Origin: Thiomonas sp.
Lineage (GTDB): Bacteria > Pseudomonadota > Gammaproteobacteria > Burkholderiales > Burkholderiaceae_C
Reading direction: 5' to 3'
DNA length: 64,000 nucleotides
NCBI GenBank assembly: GCA_027311065.1
Contig: DAICZP010000113.1
Span: 27,791 to 91,790, forward strand
Part shown: piece after piece, positions 10,614 through 20,568 of the stretch
How the letters are laid out: every line of letters begins with the position of its first letter
Position numbering within the stretch: the stretch's first letter is position 1
The notes under the pieces: model-generated
What the model saw: only the letters and a program-made list of their open reading frames with translations
Told to the model about the DNA's origin: nothing
The model's database searches: none
Program-made: the position numbers and the translations under genes

Positions 10614-11834
10614 ATGTCCACCACTCCCCACTTTCCCATCTACCTTGACTACGGCGCCACCAGCCCGGTCGATCCTCGCGTTGTCGATGCGATGATCCCA
10701 TGGTTGCGCGAGCATTTCGGCAACCCCGCGTCGCGCAGTCACGCATGGGGCTGGGAGGCGGAGGATGCGGTCGAGAACGCGCGCTCGCAGGTGGCGGCGC
10801 TCGTCCATTGCGACCCGAAGGAAATCGTCTGGACGTCGGGAGCGACGGAGTCCATCAACCTCGCCCTGAAAGGCGCGGCGCATTTCTATCAGGGGCGCGG
10901 CAAGCACATCGTGACCCTGAAAACCGAGCACAAGGCCGTGCTCGACAGCTGCCGGGAGCTCGAACGCCAGGGTTTCGAGGTCACCTATCTCGATGTGCAG
11001 CCTGACGGTCTTGTCGATCTCGACCAATTCAGGTCTGTGCTGCGTTCCGACACCATTCTCGCGTCCGTGCTCCTGGTCAACAACGAGATCGGCGTGATCC
11101 AGGATATCCAGACAATTGGCACCATCTGCCGCGAGCGCGGGGTGCTGCTTCACGTCGACGCTGCGCAGGCGACGGGGAAGGTCGTGATCGACTTGAGCAA
11201 CAGCCCGGTCGACCTGATGAGCCTGGCGTCGCACAAGACGTATGGTCCGAAAGGCATCGGCGCGTTGTTCGTGCGTCGCAAGCCGCGCGTGCGCATCGAG
11301 GCGCAGATGCACGGCGGTGGCCACGAACGCGGCATGCGTTCCGGAACCCTGCCCACACACCAGATCGTCGGCATGGGAGAGGCTTATCGCATCGCCAAAG
11401 CCGAAATGGGTACCGAAATCGAGCGCATCCGCATGTTGCAGACGCGCCTGCTCGCGGGACTGCGCCAGATCGACGAGGTTTATATCAACGGCAATCTCGA
11501 GCGTCGGGTGCCGCATAACGTCAACGCCAGCTTCAATTTTGTCGAAGGCGAGTCGCTGATCATGGCGATCAAGGGCATCGCAGTGTCCAGCGGGTCAGCA
11601 TGCACCTCCGCCAGCCTGGAGCCGTCGTACGTGTTGCGCGCCCTTGGCCGCAGCGACGAGCTCGCGCACTCCTCGCTGCGCATGACCATCGGCCGCTTCA
11701 CCACGGAGGCCGAGATCGACTATGCCATCAATCTGCTGAAGGAAAAGGTGGCGAAGCTTCGCGAACTTTCTCCCCTGTGGGAAATGCACCAGGACGGAAT
11801 TGACATCGCCACCATCGAGTGGGCGGCGCACTGA
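10614..11834 (+). CDS. iscS: Cysteine desulfurase
   Basis: [19 protein letters not shown]..., [21 protein letters not shown]. Confidence 0.97.
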   Translation: MSTTPHFPIYLDYGATSPVDPRVVDAMIPWLREHFGNPASRSHAWGWEAEDAVENARSQVAALVHCDPKEIVWTSGATESINLALKGAAHFYQGRGKHIVTLKTEHKAVLDSCRELERQGFEVTYLDVQPDGLVDLDQFRSVLRSDTILASVLLVNNEIGVIQDIQTIGTICRERGVLLHVDAAQATGKVVIDLSNSPVDLMSLASHKTYGPKGIGALFVRRKPRVRIEAQMHGGGHERGMRSGTLPTHQIVGMGEAYRIAKAEMGTEIERIRMLQTRLLAGLRQIDEVYINGNLERRVPHNVNASFNFVEGESLIMAIKGIAVSSGSACTSASLEPSYVLRALGRSDELAHSSLRMTIGRFTTEAEIDYAINLLKEKVAKLRELSPLWEMHQDGIDIATIEWAAH

Positions 11835-11905
11835 GACTTGCGGCGACCACGCTCGCGGCATGACCGTGGACCACCATCCACGGCAAACGATCAACGGAGG
11901 ACATC

Positions 11906-12337
11906 ATGGCTTACAGCGACAAGGTTATCGACCACTATGAAAACCCGCGCAATGTCGGTTCCTTTGCGAAGGACGACCCGACCGTCGGGACTGGCATGGT
12001 CGGCGCTCCGGCGTGCGGCGATGTGATGAAGCTGCAAATCAAGGTGAACGCGCAAGGCGTCATCGAGGACGCCCGGTTCAAGACGTACGGCTGTGGTTCG
12101 GCCATTGCGTCATCGAGCCTGGTCACCGAGTGGGTCAAGGGTAAGAGCCTTGATGATGCGATGACGATTCGCAATACCCAGATCGCCGAGGAATTGGCGC
12201 TGCCGCCGGTGAAAATCCACTGTTCGATTCTCGCCGAAGATGCGATCAAGGCAGCGGTGAAAGACTACCGCTCGCGTGTGGCGTCGCCTGCGCAGGTCGC
12301 AGCCCCGGAAGCCACCGGCGTCGCCGCAGTTGCCTGA
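11906..12337 (+). CDS. iscU: Fe-S cluster assembly scaffold protein
   Basis: [20 protein letters not shown]...[13 protein letters not shown]...[12 protein letters not shown]...[23 protein letters not shown]. Confidence 0.97.
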   Translation: MAYSDKVIDHYENPRNVGSFAKDDPTVGTGMVGAPACGDVMKLQIKVNAQGVIEDARFKTYGCGSAIASSSLVTEWVKGKSLDDAMTIRNTQIAEELALPPVKIHCSILAEDAIKAAVKDYRSRVASPAQVAAPEATGVAAVA

Positions 12338-12365
12338 AGCCGACGCCATTGAAGGAGTACGGATC

Positions 12366-12689
12366 ATGGCCATCACCTTGACCGAAAGTGCAGCCCAGCA
12401 CGTCGAACGCTACCTTGTCCAGCGTGGCAAGGGCGTAGGTGTGCGGCTCGGCGTCAAGACCACGGGCTGCTCCGGTCTTGCTTACAAGCTGGAGTACGCA
12501 GACGCAATCGAGCCCGAGGACCAGGTGTTTGAAAGCCATGGTGTGAAGGTCCTGATTGATCCCAAGAGCCTTGGTTACCTGAACGGCACCGAACTGGATT
12601 TTGTCCGCGAGGGTCTCCAGCAAGGTTTCAAGTTCAACAATCCGAATGAGCGCGACCGCTGCGGATGCGGTGAGTCGTTCCGGGTCTGA
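12366..12689 (+). CDS. iscA: Fe-S cluster assembly protein
   Basis: [17 protein letters not shown]...[15 protein letters not shown]...CGCGESF. Confidence 0.96.
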   Translation: MAITLTESAAQHVERYLVQRGKGVGVRLGVKTTGCSGLAYKLEYADAIEPEDQVFESHGVKVLIDPKSLGYLNGTELDFVREGLQQGFKFNNPNERDRCGCGESFRV

Positions 12690-12696
12690 GGGCGTG

Positions 12697-13338
12697 ATGG
12701 AGGTTCCTGGCCAGCATCAACCCGCGGCGGCGCTCAGCCTTGCGTCGGATTACTTTGCGTTATTTGCACTTCCGCGTCGCTTTGCGCTCGATGTCGAGGC
12801 ACTGACGCAGGCTTGGCGCCATCTGCAGGCTGCGGTTCACCCGGACCGATTCGCCGGTGCAGGTGCTGCCCAGGCGCGGTTGGCCATGCAGTGGTCGAGC
12901 CAGGTCAATGAGGCGTACCGGACTCTGAAGGATCCACAGTCTCGCGCTGCCTATCTTTGCGAGTTGCGCGGTGCTCCCATCGATGCGCAGCGAAACACGG
13001 CAATGCCGACGAGCTTTCTCATGCAGCAGATGGCGTGGCGGGAGGAACTGGCTGAAGCGCGCGAGCAGGGAGCGGATCATGCGCGCGAGCGCTTGGCGCG
13101 GGAGGTCGAAGCGGCGCGGGAAGCCACGCTCGCCGGTCTGCGCGTGTTGCTCGATGACGCCCCGGACGATCGGCAGGCTGCATTGTCCGCCGCCGATCAG
13201 GTTCGGGTACTGATGTTCATCGATCGGTTCCGCCAGGATCTCGCGCTCCGCCCGCGACAGGGGTCGCTGACGCCGAACCATGCGAGCGGGCACCCACAAG
13301 TCCAGGCAATGCCCAGCGTTGGCCAGCGAGCCGCCTGA
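12697..13338 (+). CDS. hscB: Fe-S protein assembly co-chaperone
   Basis: DYFALFALPRRFALDVEALTQAWRHLQAAVHPDRF J-domain; operon context. Confidence 0.94.
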   Translation: MEVPGQHQPAAALSLASDYFALFALPRRFALDVEALTQAWRHLQAAVHPDRFAGAGAAQARLAMQWSSQVNEAYRTLKDPQSRAAYLCELRGAPIDAQRNTAMPTSFLMQQMAWREELAEAREQGADHARERLAREVEAAREATLAGLRVLLDDAPDDRQAALSAADQVRVLMFIDRFRQDLALRPRQGSLTPNHASGHPQVQAMPSVGQRAA

Positions 13339-13388
13339 GCATCCGCCTTCAATGACATGACACGCGCGTCCATAGCGCGCGACCTTCC

Positions 13389-15272
13389 ATGGCACTTTTG
13401 CAGATTTCAGAACCTGGTCAGTCTCCGGACCCTCACCAGCGTCGTATCGCCCTGGGCATCGACCTTGGGACCACCCATTCGCTGGTCGCCGTGGTGCGCA
13501 GTGGCGTCGCCGAATGCCTGCCCGATTTTCATGGGCGCGTATTGTTGCCGTCCGCGGTACGGTATGCGCATCATCATGCGCCCGTCGTTGGCTGGGAGGC
13601 GCTGGCGGCGCGGGCGGACGACCCCTGCAACACGATCGTATCGGCCAAGCGCATGATGGGCCGTGTGATGTCGGACGTCCTGGACGTCAACAGGCTGCCC
13701 TACGCATTCGTGGATCAGCCAGGCATGGTTGCGATACGGACGACCCAGGGTATCAAGACACCCATCGACGTGGCCGCGGACATCCTGCGTGCGCTGAAGG
13801 CGCGTGCCCTGGATGCGTTGGGTGATGAACCGGTTGGCGCCGTCATCACGGTGCCCGCGTACTTCGACGATGCGCAGCGGCAGGCCACCAAGGATGCGGC
13901 GCGCCTTGCCGGTCTCAGTGTGCTGCGCCTGATCAACGAGCCCACCGCCGCGGCGCTTGCGTATGGGCTCGATCAGGGCGCTGAGGGCCTTTATGCCATT
14001 TTTGACCTCGGGGGTGGGACCTTCGACGTCTCGGTTCTGCGGCTCACCCGTGGCGTGTTTGAAGTCATGGCCACGGGGGGCGATACCGCTTTGGGGGGAG
14101 ACGACTTCGATGCGCTGTTGGCGAACATGCTGGCGCGACGTGCGAACCTGGGCGAGGTGGACGCACGCACCCACGCCGCGCTGTTGTATGCCGCGCGTGA
14201 CGCCAAGCAGGCGCTGAGCGGGGTCGACACCGTCGAGGTACGGTTGCAGCTTCCGGGCGGGCAGCAGATCAACCAGCGCGTGTCGCGCGCGGATTTCGAC
14301 GCGTGCACGCGGGAACTGACCGCACGCACCATCGCCATGCTGGCATCGGTCCTCGAAGATGCCGGGGTCGACCGCGCTGCGCTGGCTGGAATCGTGCTTG
14401 TTGGCGGGTCGACGCGCATGCCGGTGGTGCGTGACGCCGTGCGGAATTTTTTCGGACGCGAGCCGCTGGTGGACCTTGATCCGGATCAGGTGGTCGCGAT
14501 CGGGGCGGCGCGGCAAGCGCACGCCCTGGCGGGCAACCACGGTGACGATCCGTTGCTTCTGGATGTCATTCCGCTGTCGCTGGGGCTCGAGACCATGGGC
14601 GGCTTGGTCGAGCGCATCATCCCGCGAAACACGACCATTCCCACGGCGAGGGCACAGGAATTCACCACGTTCAAGGATGGCCAGACGGCAATGGCGATTC
14701 ACGTCGTTCAGGGTGAGCGCGATCTCGTCGCCGATTGCCGCTCGCTGGCGCGCTTCGAACTGCGTGGTATTCCACCGATGGTTGCGGGAGGCGCGCGCAT
14801 TCTCGTGACTTTCCAGGTGGATGCCGATGGCTTGCTTGAGGTGAGCGCGCGCGAAAGCACGACCGGAGTCCAGGCTCATGTCGAAGTCAAGCCGAGCTAT
14901 GGCCTGAGCGATGCGCAGGTGGCTGAAATGCTGCGCGCAAGCTTCGGCTCCGTCGAAGCTGACGCGGCGGCCCGCGCGCTGCGAGAGGAGCGGGTCGATG
15001 CCGAGCGGCTTCTCGATGCAACCCGCGCAGCCATGCAGGCAGACGCGGACTTGCTCGACCCCGTGGCGCTGGATCGGATTCATGCGGCCATGGCCACGTT
15101 GGCACAGGCCGCGCGGGGTGATGATTACCTGGCGATCCGCGCGGCATGCGAGCGTCTTGCGCACGACACCGAGGAATTCGCGGCCCAGCGAATGAATCGA
15201 AGCATTCAGCGCGCGCTTGCGGGGCGCACGCTGGACAGCCTGGACGATGGACCCTACACCACGAAAGGCTGA
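13389..15272 (+). CDS. hscA: Fe-S protein assembly chaperone (Hsp70 type)
   Basis: [19 protein letters not shown]..., [26 protein letters not shown]. Confidence 0.96.
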   Translation: MALLQISEPGQSPDPHQRRIALGIDLGTTHSLVAVVRSGVAECLPDFHGRVLLPSAVRYAHHHAPVVGWEALAARADDPCNTIVSAKRMMGRVMSDVLDVNRLPYAFVDQPGMVAIRTTQGIKTPIDVAADILRALKARALDALGDEPVGAVITVPAYFDDAQRQATKDAARLAGLSVLRLINEPTAAALAYGLDQGAEGLYAIFDLGGGTFDVSVLRLTRGVFEVMATGGDTALGGDDFDALLANMLARRANLGEVDARTHAALLYAARDAKQALSGVDTVEVRLQLPGGQQINQRVSRADFDACTRELTARTIAMLASVLEDAGVDRAALAGIVLVGGSTRMPVVRDAVRNFFGREPLVDLDPDQVVAIGAARQAHALAGNHGDDPLLLDVIPLSLGLETMGGLVERIIPRNTTIPTARAQEFTTFKDGQTAMAIHVVQGERDLVADCRSLARFELRGIPPMVAGGARILVTFQVDADGLLEVSARESTTGVQAHVEVKPSYGLSDAQVAEMLRASFGSVEADAAARALREERVDAERLLDATRAAMQADADLLDPVALDRIHAAMATLAQAARGDDYLAIRAACERLAHDTEEFAAQRMNRSIQRALAGRTLDSLDDGPYTTKG

Positions 15273-15275
15273 GGC

Positions 15276-15608
15276 ATGCCCATCATCACGATTCTCCCAA
15301 ACGAGGAATACTGCCCTGGTGGCGCCGTTGTCCAGGCGGACCGGGGAACGTCGATCTGCGAGGCGCTGCTCGAGCATGCAATTCCCATCGAACATGCGTG
15401 TGAAATGTCCTGCGCATGTACGACGTGCCACGTTGTGGTTCGAAAGGGGTACGGCTCGCTGGGCGAGCCCGATGAAAGCGAAGAGGATTTGCTCGACCGC
15501 GCGTGGGGGCTCGAGCCCACCTCGCGCCTGTCGTGTCAGGCCATCCTGAGTGATCAGGACGTCACGATCGAAATACCGAAATACTCCATCAATCATGCGA
15601 AGGAGTGA
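15276..15608 (+). CDS. fdx: ISC-type [2Fe-2S] ferredoxin
   Basis: CEMSCACTTCHVVVRKG...DLLDRAWGLEPTSRLSCQAIL. Confidence 0.96.
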   Translation: MPIITILPNEEYCPGGAVVQADRGTSICEALLEHAIPIEHACEMSCACTTCHVVVRKGYGSLGEPDESEEDLLDRAWGLEPTSRLSCQAILSDQDVTIEIPKYSINHAKE

Positions 15609-15655
15609 ATGCGAACCCACGTCGGCACACATCGATCAGCAGTCCGCACCTGGCT

Positions 15656-16432
15656 TCATGCGGCGCGCTGCCGGTCGCGCTGGGGCTGCTGCGGTGCGGC
15701 GATAGCGGGATCCTCCAGCTCGGTGGCCAGGGCACGCAGGTAGCGGTGCATCATGAGGGTTCGCGCGCGGGCAAGACGTCGGCCCGCATTCGTCAGCATG
15801 TCGTCGTGAAGGCGCAGCAGCTTGTCATGAAAGCGGCGCACGATGGAATTGGTATTTCCAGGGTTAACCGCGGCGGCGCACCCGTCGCCGGCGGCGGGCT
15901 GCCACAGCGGCTCGCCAATGCGCGCACCGGCCATGAAGGCGCGGGCGATGCCAACCGCGCCGAGGGCGTCGAGCAGATCGGCGTCCCGCACCACACAGGC
16001 TTCCCTTGATGGCTGCGACCAGGCGAGATCGTCGCCTGCACAGCGATCGCGTTCGGTGAATCGAACGCAGGCGCAAATATGATCTGCTGTGGCTGCGTTA
16101 ACGCCGCCGGCGTCGTCGAGCACCGTGCGCACCGCTTGCTCCGCGCGAGCCGGGGAGACGTAAGCCCCCTCCTCGTGCTCGAGCAGCTGATGCATCGAAT
16201 GCAACAGGGCGCTGGCCCTGACGACGAAGGGATCCCCGCCTTCGTCGCGAACGATCCGGATGGCCTGATGTTCAACCCGCGCGAGATGCGCGAGGTCGTG
16301 CGCCACGCTGCGAGGATCGAACAACCCATGGATCGCCGCCCGTATGGCGGTCAGCGACTGCGACTGGATTCGGGTCATGGCATTGGATGACATGGCGGGC
16401 AAGAGGGATATCGAGGTGGTGATGACGCACAC
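15656..16432 (-). CDS. HD-domain phosphohydrolase-like protein
   Basis: HDLAHLARVEHQAIRI...VVRASALLHSMHQL...RDADLLDALGAVGIARAF, HD-family pattern. Confidence 0.6.
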   Translation of the reverse strand: MCVITTSISLLPAMSSNAMTRIQSQSLTAIRAAIHGLFDPRSVAHDLAHLARVEHQAIRIVRDEGGDPFVVRASALLHSMHQLLEHEEGAYVSPARAEQAVRTVLDDAGGVNAATADHICACVRFTERDRCAGDDLAWSQPSREACVVRDADLLDALGAVGIARAFMAGARIGEPLWQPAAGDGCAAAVNPGNTNSIVRRFHDKLLRLHDDMLTNAGRRLARARTLMMHRYLRALATELEDPAIAAPQQPQRDRQRAA

Positions 16433-16582
16433 TGTGGTTTGTGTCGCCCTGCGGTGGTTTTGTTCCCGCTCCCATGTTCCAGCTTTTACGTCGCCGTGTC
16501 TGCGGTCGTCAGATCACTGCGCGCGGCTGATCATGCGGACCTGATGCTGGATCAACGCGACCGAGGCCCGGTGCTTTGAATA

Positions 16583-16954
16583 ATGGTGACGCGGTCACAA
16601 GGCATGTGCCGCTTCGCAGTTCCGCTCCATTGCAAAGGATGCCCGGTGATCGATGGTCATGGCTGGACGTTTCCGCTCGCGCTCGGTCTCGCGCTCGACG
16701 CTGGCATTGGCGGGTCGCCCCCACAGATGCGGGTCCACGCGTCTGACGCCGCGCTCACCCTCGGTGAGGCGCGAACCATCGCATTGAAGGCGGTGCCCGG
16801 TGGGTACATCGTTTCAGAGGAGTTGAACCATCCCGATCGCCAGGACGGTGGGACATTGCACTTCAGCTTTCAGATTCGGCGCGGCCGCGGTGCTTTCGAG
16901 GTGCGTATCAACGCAATGAGCGGAACGCCGACTGTGGGGTTGACACAAGCCTGA
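16583..16954 (+). CDS. PepSY-like small protein (start uncertain)
   Basis: ALTLGEARTIALKAVPGGYIVSEELNHPDRQDGGTLHFSFQIRRGRGAFEVRINAMSGT resembles the PepSY pattern. Confidence 0.5.
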   Translation: MVTRSQGMCRFAVPLHCKGCPVIDGHGWTFPLALGLALDAGIGGSPPQMRVHASDAALTLGEARTIALKAVPGGYIVSEELNHPDRQDGGTLHFSFQIRRGRGAFEVRINAMSGTPTVGLTQA

Positions 16955-17020
16955 ACATCCAGCAAAATTGCGTTTTTCTTGCGCTTTCTTGCCAGTGCGC
17001 TTTGCAATGAAGACGCAATT

Positions 17021-17097
17021 GGAGTGGTAGTTCAGTTGGTTAGAATACCGGCCTGTCACGCCGGGGGTCGCGGGTTCGAGTCCCGTCCACTCCGCCA
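17021..17097 (+). tRNA. tRNA-Asp (anticodon GTC), CCA encoded
   Basis: ggagtggtagttcagttggttagaataccggcctGTCacgccgggggtcgcgggttcgagtcccgtccactccgcca folds as a tRNA. Confidence 0.97.
17049..17097 (+). repeat. attL-like direct repeat (tRNA-Asp 3' end)
   Basis: 49 bp repeated at 25115..25163 with one mismatch (cgcgggttcgag vs cgcggtttcgag). Confidence 0.9.
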
Positions 17098-17128
17098 AGA
17101 ATATGCTGAGGAATCAGCAAGTTACGAA

Positions 17129-17157
17129 GCCCGCCATGTGCGGGCTTCGTGCTTGTC
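17129..17157 (+). terminator. Hairpin terminator just downstream of tRNA-Asp
   Basis: cgaagcccgc-catgt-gcgggcttcg followed by a weak T-containing tail. Confidence 0.55.
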
Positions 17158-17285
17158 GGGGCCCGAAAGTTGTGTTTTTGAGGGCTCAGAGCAACCAGAT
17201 CTCAACCAGAGATCGGCCGGAATCACCAATGATCACTGGTGGGCACTTCCTTGACCGGTGGCGTCCCTCGGCAACTTCGGGTGGC

Positions 17286-17310
17286 AAAAGCCCCGGCCGT
17301 GGCCGGGGCG
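17286..17310 (-). terminator. Rho-independent terminator for the small minus-strand ORF
   Basis: Perfect gccccggcc/ggccggggc inverted repeat followed (minus strand) by TTTT. Confidence 0.7.
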
Positions 17311-17328
17311 CCTGAAGTCAAGAAACGA

Positions 17329-17451
17329 TCAGTGGAATAATTCCATCTGACCTGGGTAGGATCGGCAGTGCTCACGCACATGCTCGAACCGACCGAACCG
17401 GAAGCGCACGTAAGGATTGACGTGCACGGCCTTCGGGTACATGCACAGCAT
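17329..17451 (-). CDS. Short ORF (40 aa), possible conserved island-borne small protein
   Basis: MLCMYPKAVHVNPYVRFRFGRFEHVREHCRSYPGQMELFH*, below the ORF-track cutoff; followed by its own terminator. Confidence 0.4.
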   Translation of the reverse strand: MLCMYPKAVHVNPYVRFRFGRFEHVREHCRSYPGQMELFH

Positions 17452-17512
17452 GGTGTTATCCCTCGAAATTGAGGGCAAAGCTTGGCCCGACACCCCGGAG
17501 TCGCTATACTAC

Positions 17513-17605
17513 GTGTGTTCCTTCAAGAACTGGTGTGGGTGGCGCGAGCCCTAACCGACGCCAAAAACGCCTCTGTCCTGGTACGACAGGGGCGTTTTCC
17601 TTTCC
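17513..17605 (+). ncRNA. Small RNA candidate, resembling the phage C4 antisense RNA family
   Basis: TTGGCC-17-TATACT promoter at about 17480-17509, then gtgttccttcaagaactggtgtgggtggcgcgagccctaaccgacgccaaaaacgcctctgtc-ctggtac-gacaggggcgtttt ending in an intrinsic terminator. Family call from recalled motif only. Confidence 0.5.
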
Positions 17606-17608
17606 GCC

Positions 17609-18154
17609 CTACCGTGCGGAAGTGGCCTCTCCTTCGGAGGTCGAGGCGTCACTTGAGCGTGACGCCAGATAGGCGATGCCCTCGTCGCTCAGGCGGAAGT
17701 GCCCGTCACGGTCACTGGCAAGCAATCCATAGGTCGCCTTGTAGGTATGAAGGAACGCGCGCATGCGTTGCCGATTTTTTTGAGTGATGCCATCGGCAGT
17801 CGCGTAGTCCAAAAATTGGTCAATTGACTTTTCGACGTTGCCGCCGCTTCCTGCAAACCGCAGCATCTTCAACGTCTGTTCACTCAGGGTCTTCTTCGGC
17901 GTTCGATCGAGGTGTGATGCCTCTGCATGAGCGCCCAACGCCTTAGCCGTGTCGCTCGGTTCGCCCGACCTTGGCGCGGGAGCCGAAGGCGCCAGGGGCG
18001 CTTGCACCTTACGGGTAAGGGCTGCGTCAAGATCGTCGTCCGTCTGCATTGAGCGGAGAACGGATATGCGATGTTCGCACTCCTTGATCTTGGCCTTGAG
18101 CACTTCGATCTTGGAGAGTTCACTCGCAATGAGACTGTCGTAGGGCGTGTTCAT
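17609..18154 (-). CDS. Uncharacterised protein: N-terminal coiled coil, C-terminal winged-helix-like region
   Basis: MNTPYDSLIASELSKIEVLKAKIKECEHRISVLRSM..., C-term ITQKNRQRMRAFLHTYKATYGLLASDRDGHFRLSDEGIAYL. Confidence 0.65.
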   Translation of the reverse strand: MNTPYDSLIASELSKIEVLKAKIKECEHRISVLRSMQTDDDLDAALTRKVQAPLAPSAPAPRSGEPSDTAKALGAHAEASHLDRTPKKTLSEQTLKMLRFAGSGGNVEKSIDQFLDYATADGITQKNRQRMRAFLHTYKATYGLLASDRDGHFRLSDEGIAYLASRSSDASTSEGEATSAR

Positions 18155-18238
18155 GGAGGCATCCTACCATAATTAGAGATGGCGTCGCAAATGTTGGGCT
18201 TGATCAAGACAATGAATGCGATCCGTGAAGTGGGGCTG

Positions 18239-19411
18239 TCACTCGCCAGGCTTCAAGTTTGACGGACTCTCCGCCACGAAAACGCGTTCCAGAAATGCAG
18301 GCAGGAGCGCGTCGTTCGCCTCTCGGATGGCGGCGTGCCGCGCCTTAAGTGCTCCGACTTCGGCTTGCAAAGCATCAAATTTCTGCTGCGTGGCAATCGG
18401 TGGAAGGGGCGCCTCGATGGCCATCAGTTTTTCCAGACCCAGGGTTCGGTTTCGCCCGGCGCCGCCGGGGGACGCGTTTCTTATCTTCAGCAGGCCATCA
18501 TCGGTCAAGAAGTAGAAGTGGAGAAATTCAGCCGTGGCGTGCGTCGCATCAGCGCGGCAGGTGATGAAGCGATGTGAGCCGAAGCGACCGGAGTCTTCAG
18601 GTTGCGCGATCGCGATGGCGCCTTCCCACGCGAACACATTGGAGAACAGGAGGTCGCCGACTTCGATTCGGAATAGCCGCTTGGTGCCGACCTCGCTGCC
18701 GGACAACGGTGGTTTATGGAAGGTTCCCCTACCGAAGGAACGGATTCCAAGTTCGGGATAGCTGGCGTCAAGGTTGATTTGTTCTTCGCGCCGGATCAGC
18801 GGCGCGATGTCAGCCATGCGCCGCAGTGGAGCGCTGGCAATCGCATCTCGAAAGCACAGTGCCAGTAGGCGGCCCGCGTCGCGCTCTGCAGCATCCAGGT
18901 GCGCCTCAAGTTCCTGCGATCTCTGGGCGAGTTGGTCGAGGCGGGTGACGATGGCTTGTTGCTCAGCCAGCGGTGGAAGCGCGATTTTCTGGCTGAGAAA
19001 CCGATCCTCCTTGATGCGCACGCGGTTCGTCGTCCCCTCGCTGGCCGCCTTGCACAGCGCCACGAAGGACGCTGACCGTACCAACCAGCCCATGAACGCC
19101 GCGTCGCACCTGGACGGGTCGGCGAACTCGAAGGAAGGGAAATCGTTGCTGACGAGCGCGCCGTCCAGTTCCGGCGGAACCAGTCCGATCGCGCCGTTGC
19201 GGGCGTCGATTTTGGACAGGATGAGTTGATTGGCGCGAACAACTCGCCGCGCCGACACCATGTCGCTCCCCAGCACCTTGCCGCGACTGACGACGCCTTT
19301 TCCCCAGAGCCGGATGGTGACCTCATGATATTCAGCCGCAGGGTCAATTGCCGCATGTTCGTCGGAGCGCCGCAGAAGTTCGCCGAGCGCGACGATTGGC
19401 CATCCCTTCAT
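18239..19411 (-). CDS. hsdS: Type I restriction-modification system specificity subunit S
   Basis: Two TRD-like halves with conserved regions (IALPPLAEQQAIVTRLDQLAQRSQELEAHLDAAERDAGRLL; EAPLPPIATQQKFDALQAEVGALKARHA). Confidence 0.93.
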   Translation of the reverse strand: MKGWPIVALGELLRRSDEHAAIDPAAEYHEVTIRLWGKGVVSRGKVLGSDMVSARRVVRANQLILSKIDARNGAIGLVPPELDGALVSNDFPSFEFADPSRCDAAFMGWLVRSASFVALCKAASEGTTNRVRIKEDRFLSQKIALPPLAEQQAIVTRLDQLAQRSQELEAHLDAAERDAGRLLALCFRDAIASAPLRRMADIAPLIRREEQINLDASYPELGIRSFGRGTFHKPPLSGSEVGTKRLFRIEVGDLLFSNVFAWEGAIAIAQPEDSGRFGSHRFITCRADATHATAEFLHFYFLTDDGLLKIRNASPGGAGRNRTLGLEKLMAIEAPLPPIATQQKFDALQAEVGALKARHAAIREANDALLPAFLERVFVAESPSNLKPGE

Positions 19412-20568
19412 TCCGCGCCCTCCGCACTGCCAGCGCGCTCGATCTGCCTTGCTTCTAACTCCGTCCTTGTCCTCGCCAGTTCCTTGGCCAGTAGCCCTTC
19501 ATCCGGCAGCACGGTCTGGTACTCGGCGGCCAGCACCTTGTTGGGCAGGCCTTCGAGGGCGTAGTGGGCTTCCGCCGCGCCTTTCTCGGCACAGAGGATC
19601 AGGCCGACCGGCGGGTTCTCTCCGGGTTTCATCCAGTGCTCGCGGGCGTAGTTCAGGTACAGGTGCATCTGGCCGGCGTCGGCGTAGCTGAACTTGCCGA
19701 CCTTGAGGTCGATGACCACCAGGCAGCGCAGGCGGCGGTGGAAGAACAGCAGGTCGACGCGGAACCAGTTGTCGTCGATGCGCAGACGACGCTGGCGGCC
19801 GACGAAGGCGAAGTCGTCGCCGAGTTCGAGCAGAAAGTCGGCAAGGTGCCGGATCAGCGCGTCTTCGAGGTCGGATTCGGAGTACTCGTCCTTGAGATCG
19901 AGGAACTCCAGGACGAAGGGATCCTTGATGGCTTGCTCGGGCGTGGGGGTGTCGTCAGGTTCGGGCGACTCACCGCGTTCGAGCATGGCCGCCTTGTTGG
20001 TCGACAGCGCCGTGCGCTCGTAGAACTGACTGCCGATCTGCCGGTCAAGCTGGCGCACCGACCAGCCGCAGCGGAGGGCCTCGGTTTCATAGAAGGCGCG
20101 GGCCTGCGAGTTCTTGACCGAGAGCAGTCGCACATAGGCCGACCAGGGAAGGGAGAAGGCGAGGGCGAGCGCAGGCAGATCGGGGGTTGCGACAGGGGCT
20201 ACAGATTCTCCAGACGGTGTCTGGAGAATTCGGGATGTGGGAGATTTTGCAGACAGTGCCTGCAAAATTTGCTCGGCGGGCCAAGCCAAGTGGAAGGCCC
20301 GCATCTGCCACAGGTTCTGCCGGCTGAACCCTCGGCCGAACCGGGCAGACAGATCGATGGACAGACGTTCGATCAAGGTCTCGCCATAGGCCGCGCGTTC
20401 CTGTCCTCCCTGCTCGAATTCGACGATGCGCTGCCCGACCGCCCAGTAGGTCGCGGTCATCAGGGCGTTGACGCTGCGCGCGGCCGTGCGTCGTGCCGAT
20501 TCCAGCAGCGCGACGATGTCGGCATGGATGGCGTTGTAGTCGCCTGGAGTTGGTGCCAGGTCCGTCAT
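19408..20568 (-). CDS. DUF1016 / YhcG-type PDDEXK nuclease family protein
   Basis: SVNALMTATYWAVGQRIVEFEQGGQERAAYGETLIERLSIDLSARFGRGFSRQNLWQMRAFH...VDLLFFHRRLRCLVVIDLKVGKFSYADAGQMHLYLNYAREHW. Confidence 0.93.
   Translation of the reverse strand: MTDLAPTPGDYNAIHADIVALLESARRTAARSVNALMTATYWAVGQRIVEFEQGGQERAAYGETLIERLSIDLSARFGRGFSRQNLWQMRAFHLAWPAEQILQALSAKSPTSRILQTPSGESVAPVATPDLPALALAFSLPWSAYVRLLSVKNSQARAFYETEALRCGWSVRQLDRQIGSQFYERTALSTNKAAMLERGESPEPDDTPTPEQAIKDPFVLEFLDLKDEYSESDLEDALIRHLADFLLELGDDFAFVGRQRRLRIDDNWFRVDLLFFHRRLRCLVVIDLKVGKFSYADAGQMHLYLNYAREHWMKPGENPPVGLILCAEKGAAEAHYALEGLPNKVLAAEYQTVLPDEGLLAKELARTRTELEARQIERAGSAEGAE
20205..20229. repeat. Perfect inverted repeat (11-bp arms) inside the DUF1016 gene
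   Basis: attctccagac-ggt-gtctggagaat. Confidence 0.9.
20244..20268. repeat. Second inverted repeat (11/12 matched arms) inside the DUF1016 gene
   Basis: attttgcagaca-g-tgcctgcaaaat. Confidence 0.85.

Noticed and set aside
13407-15632. 741-aa minus-strand ORF
   Set aside because: Antisense to hscA/fdx; shadow ORF.
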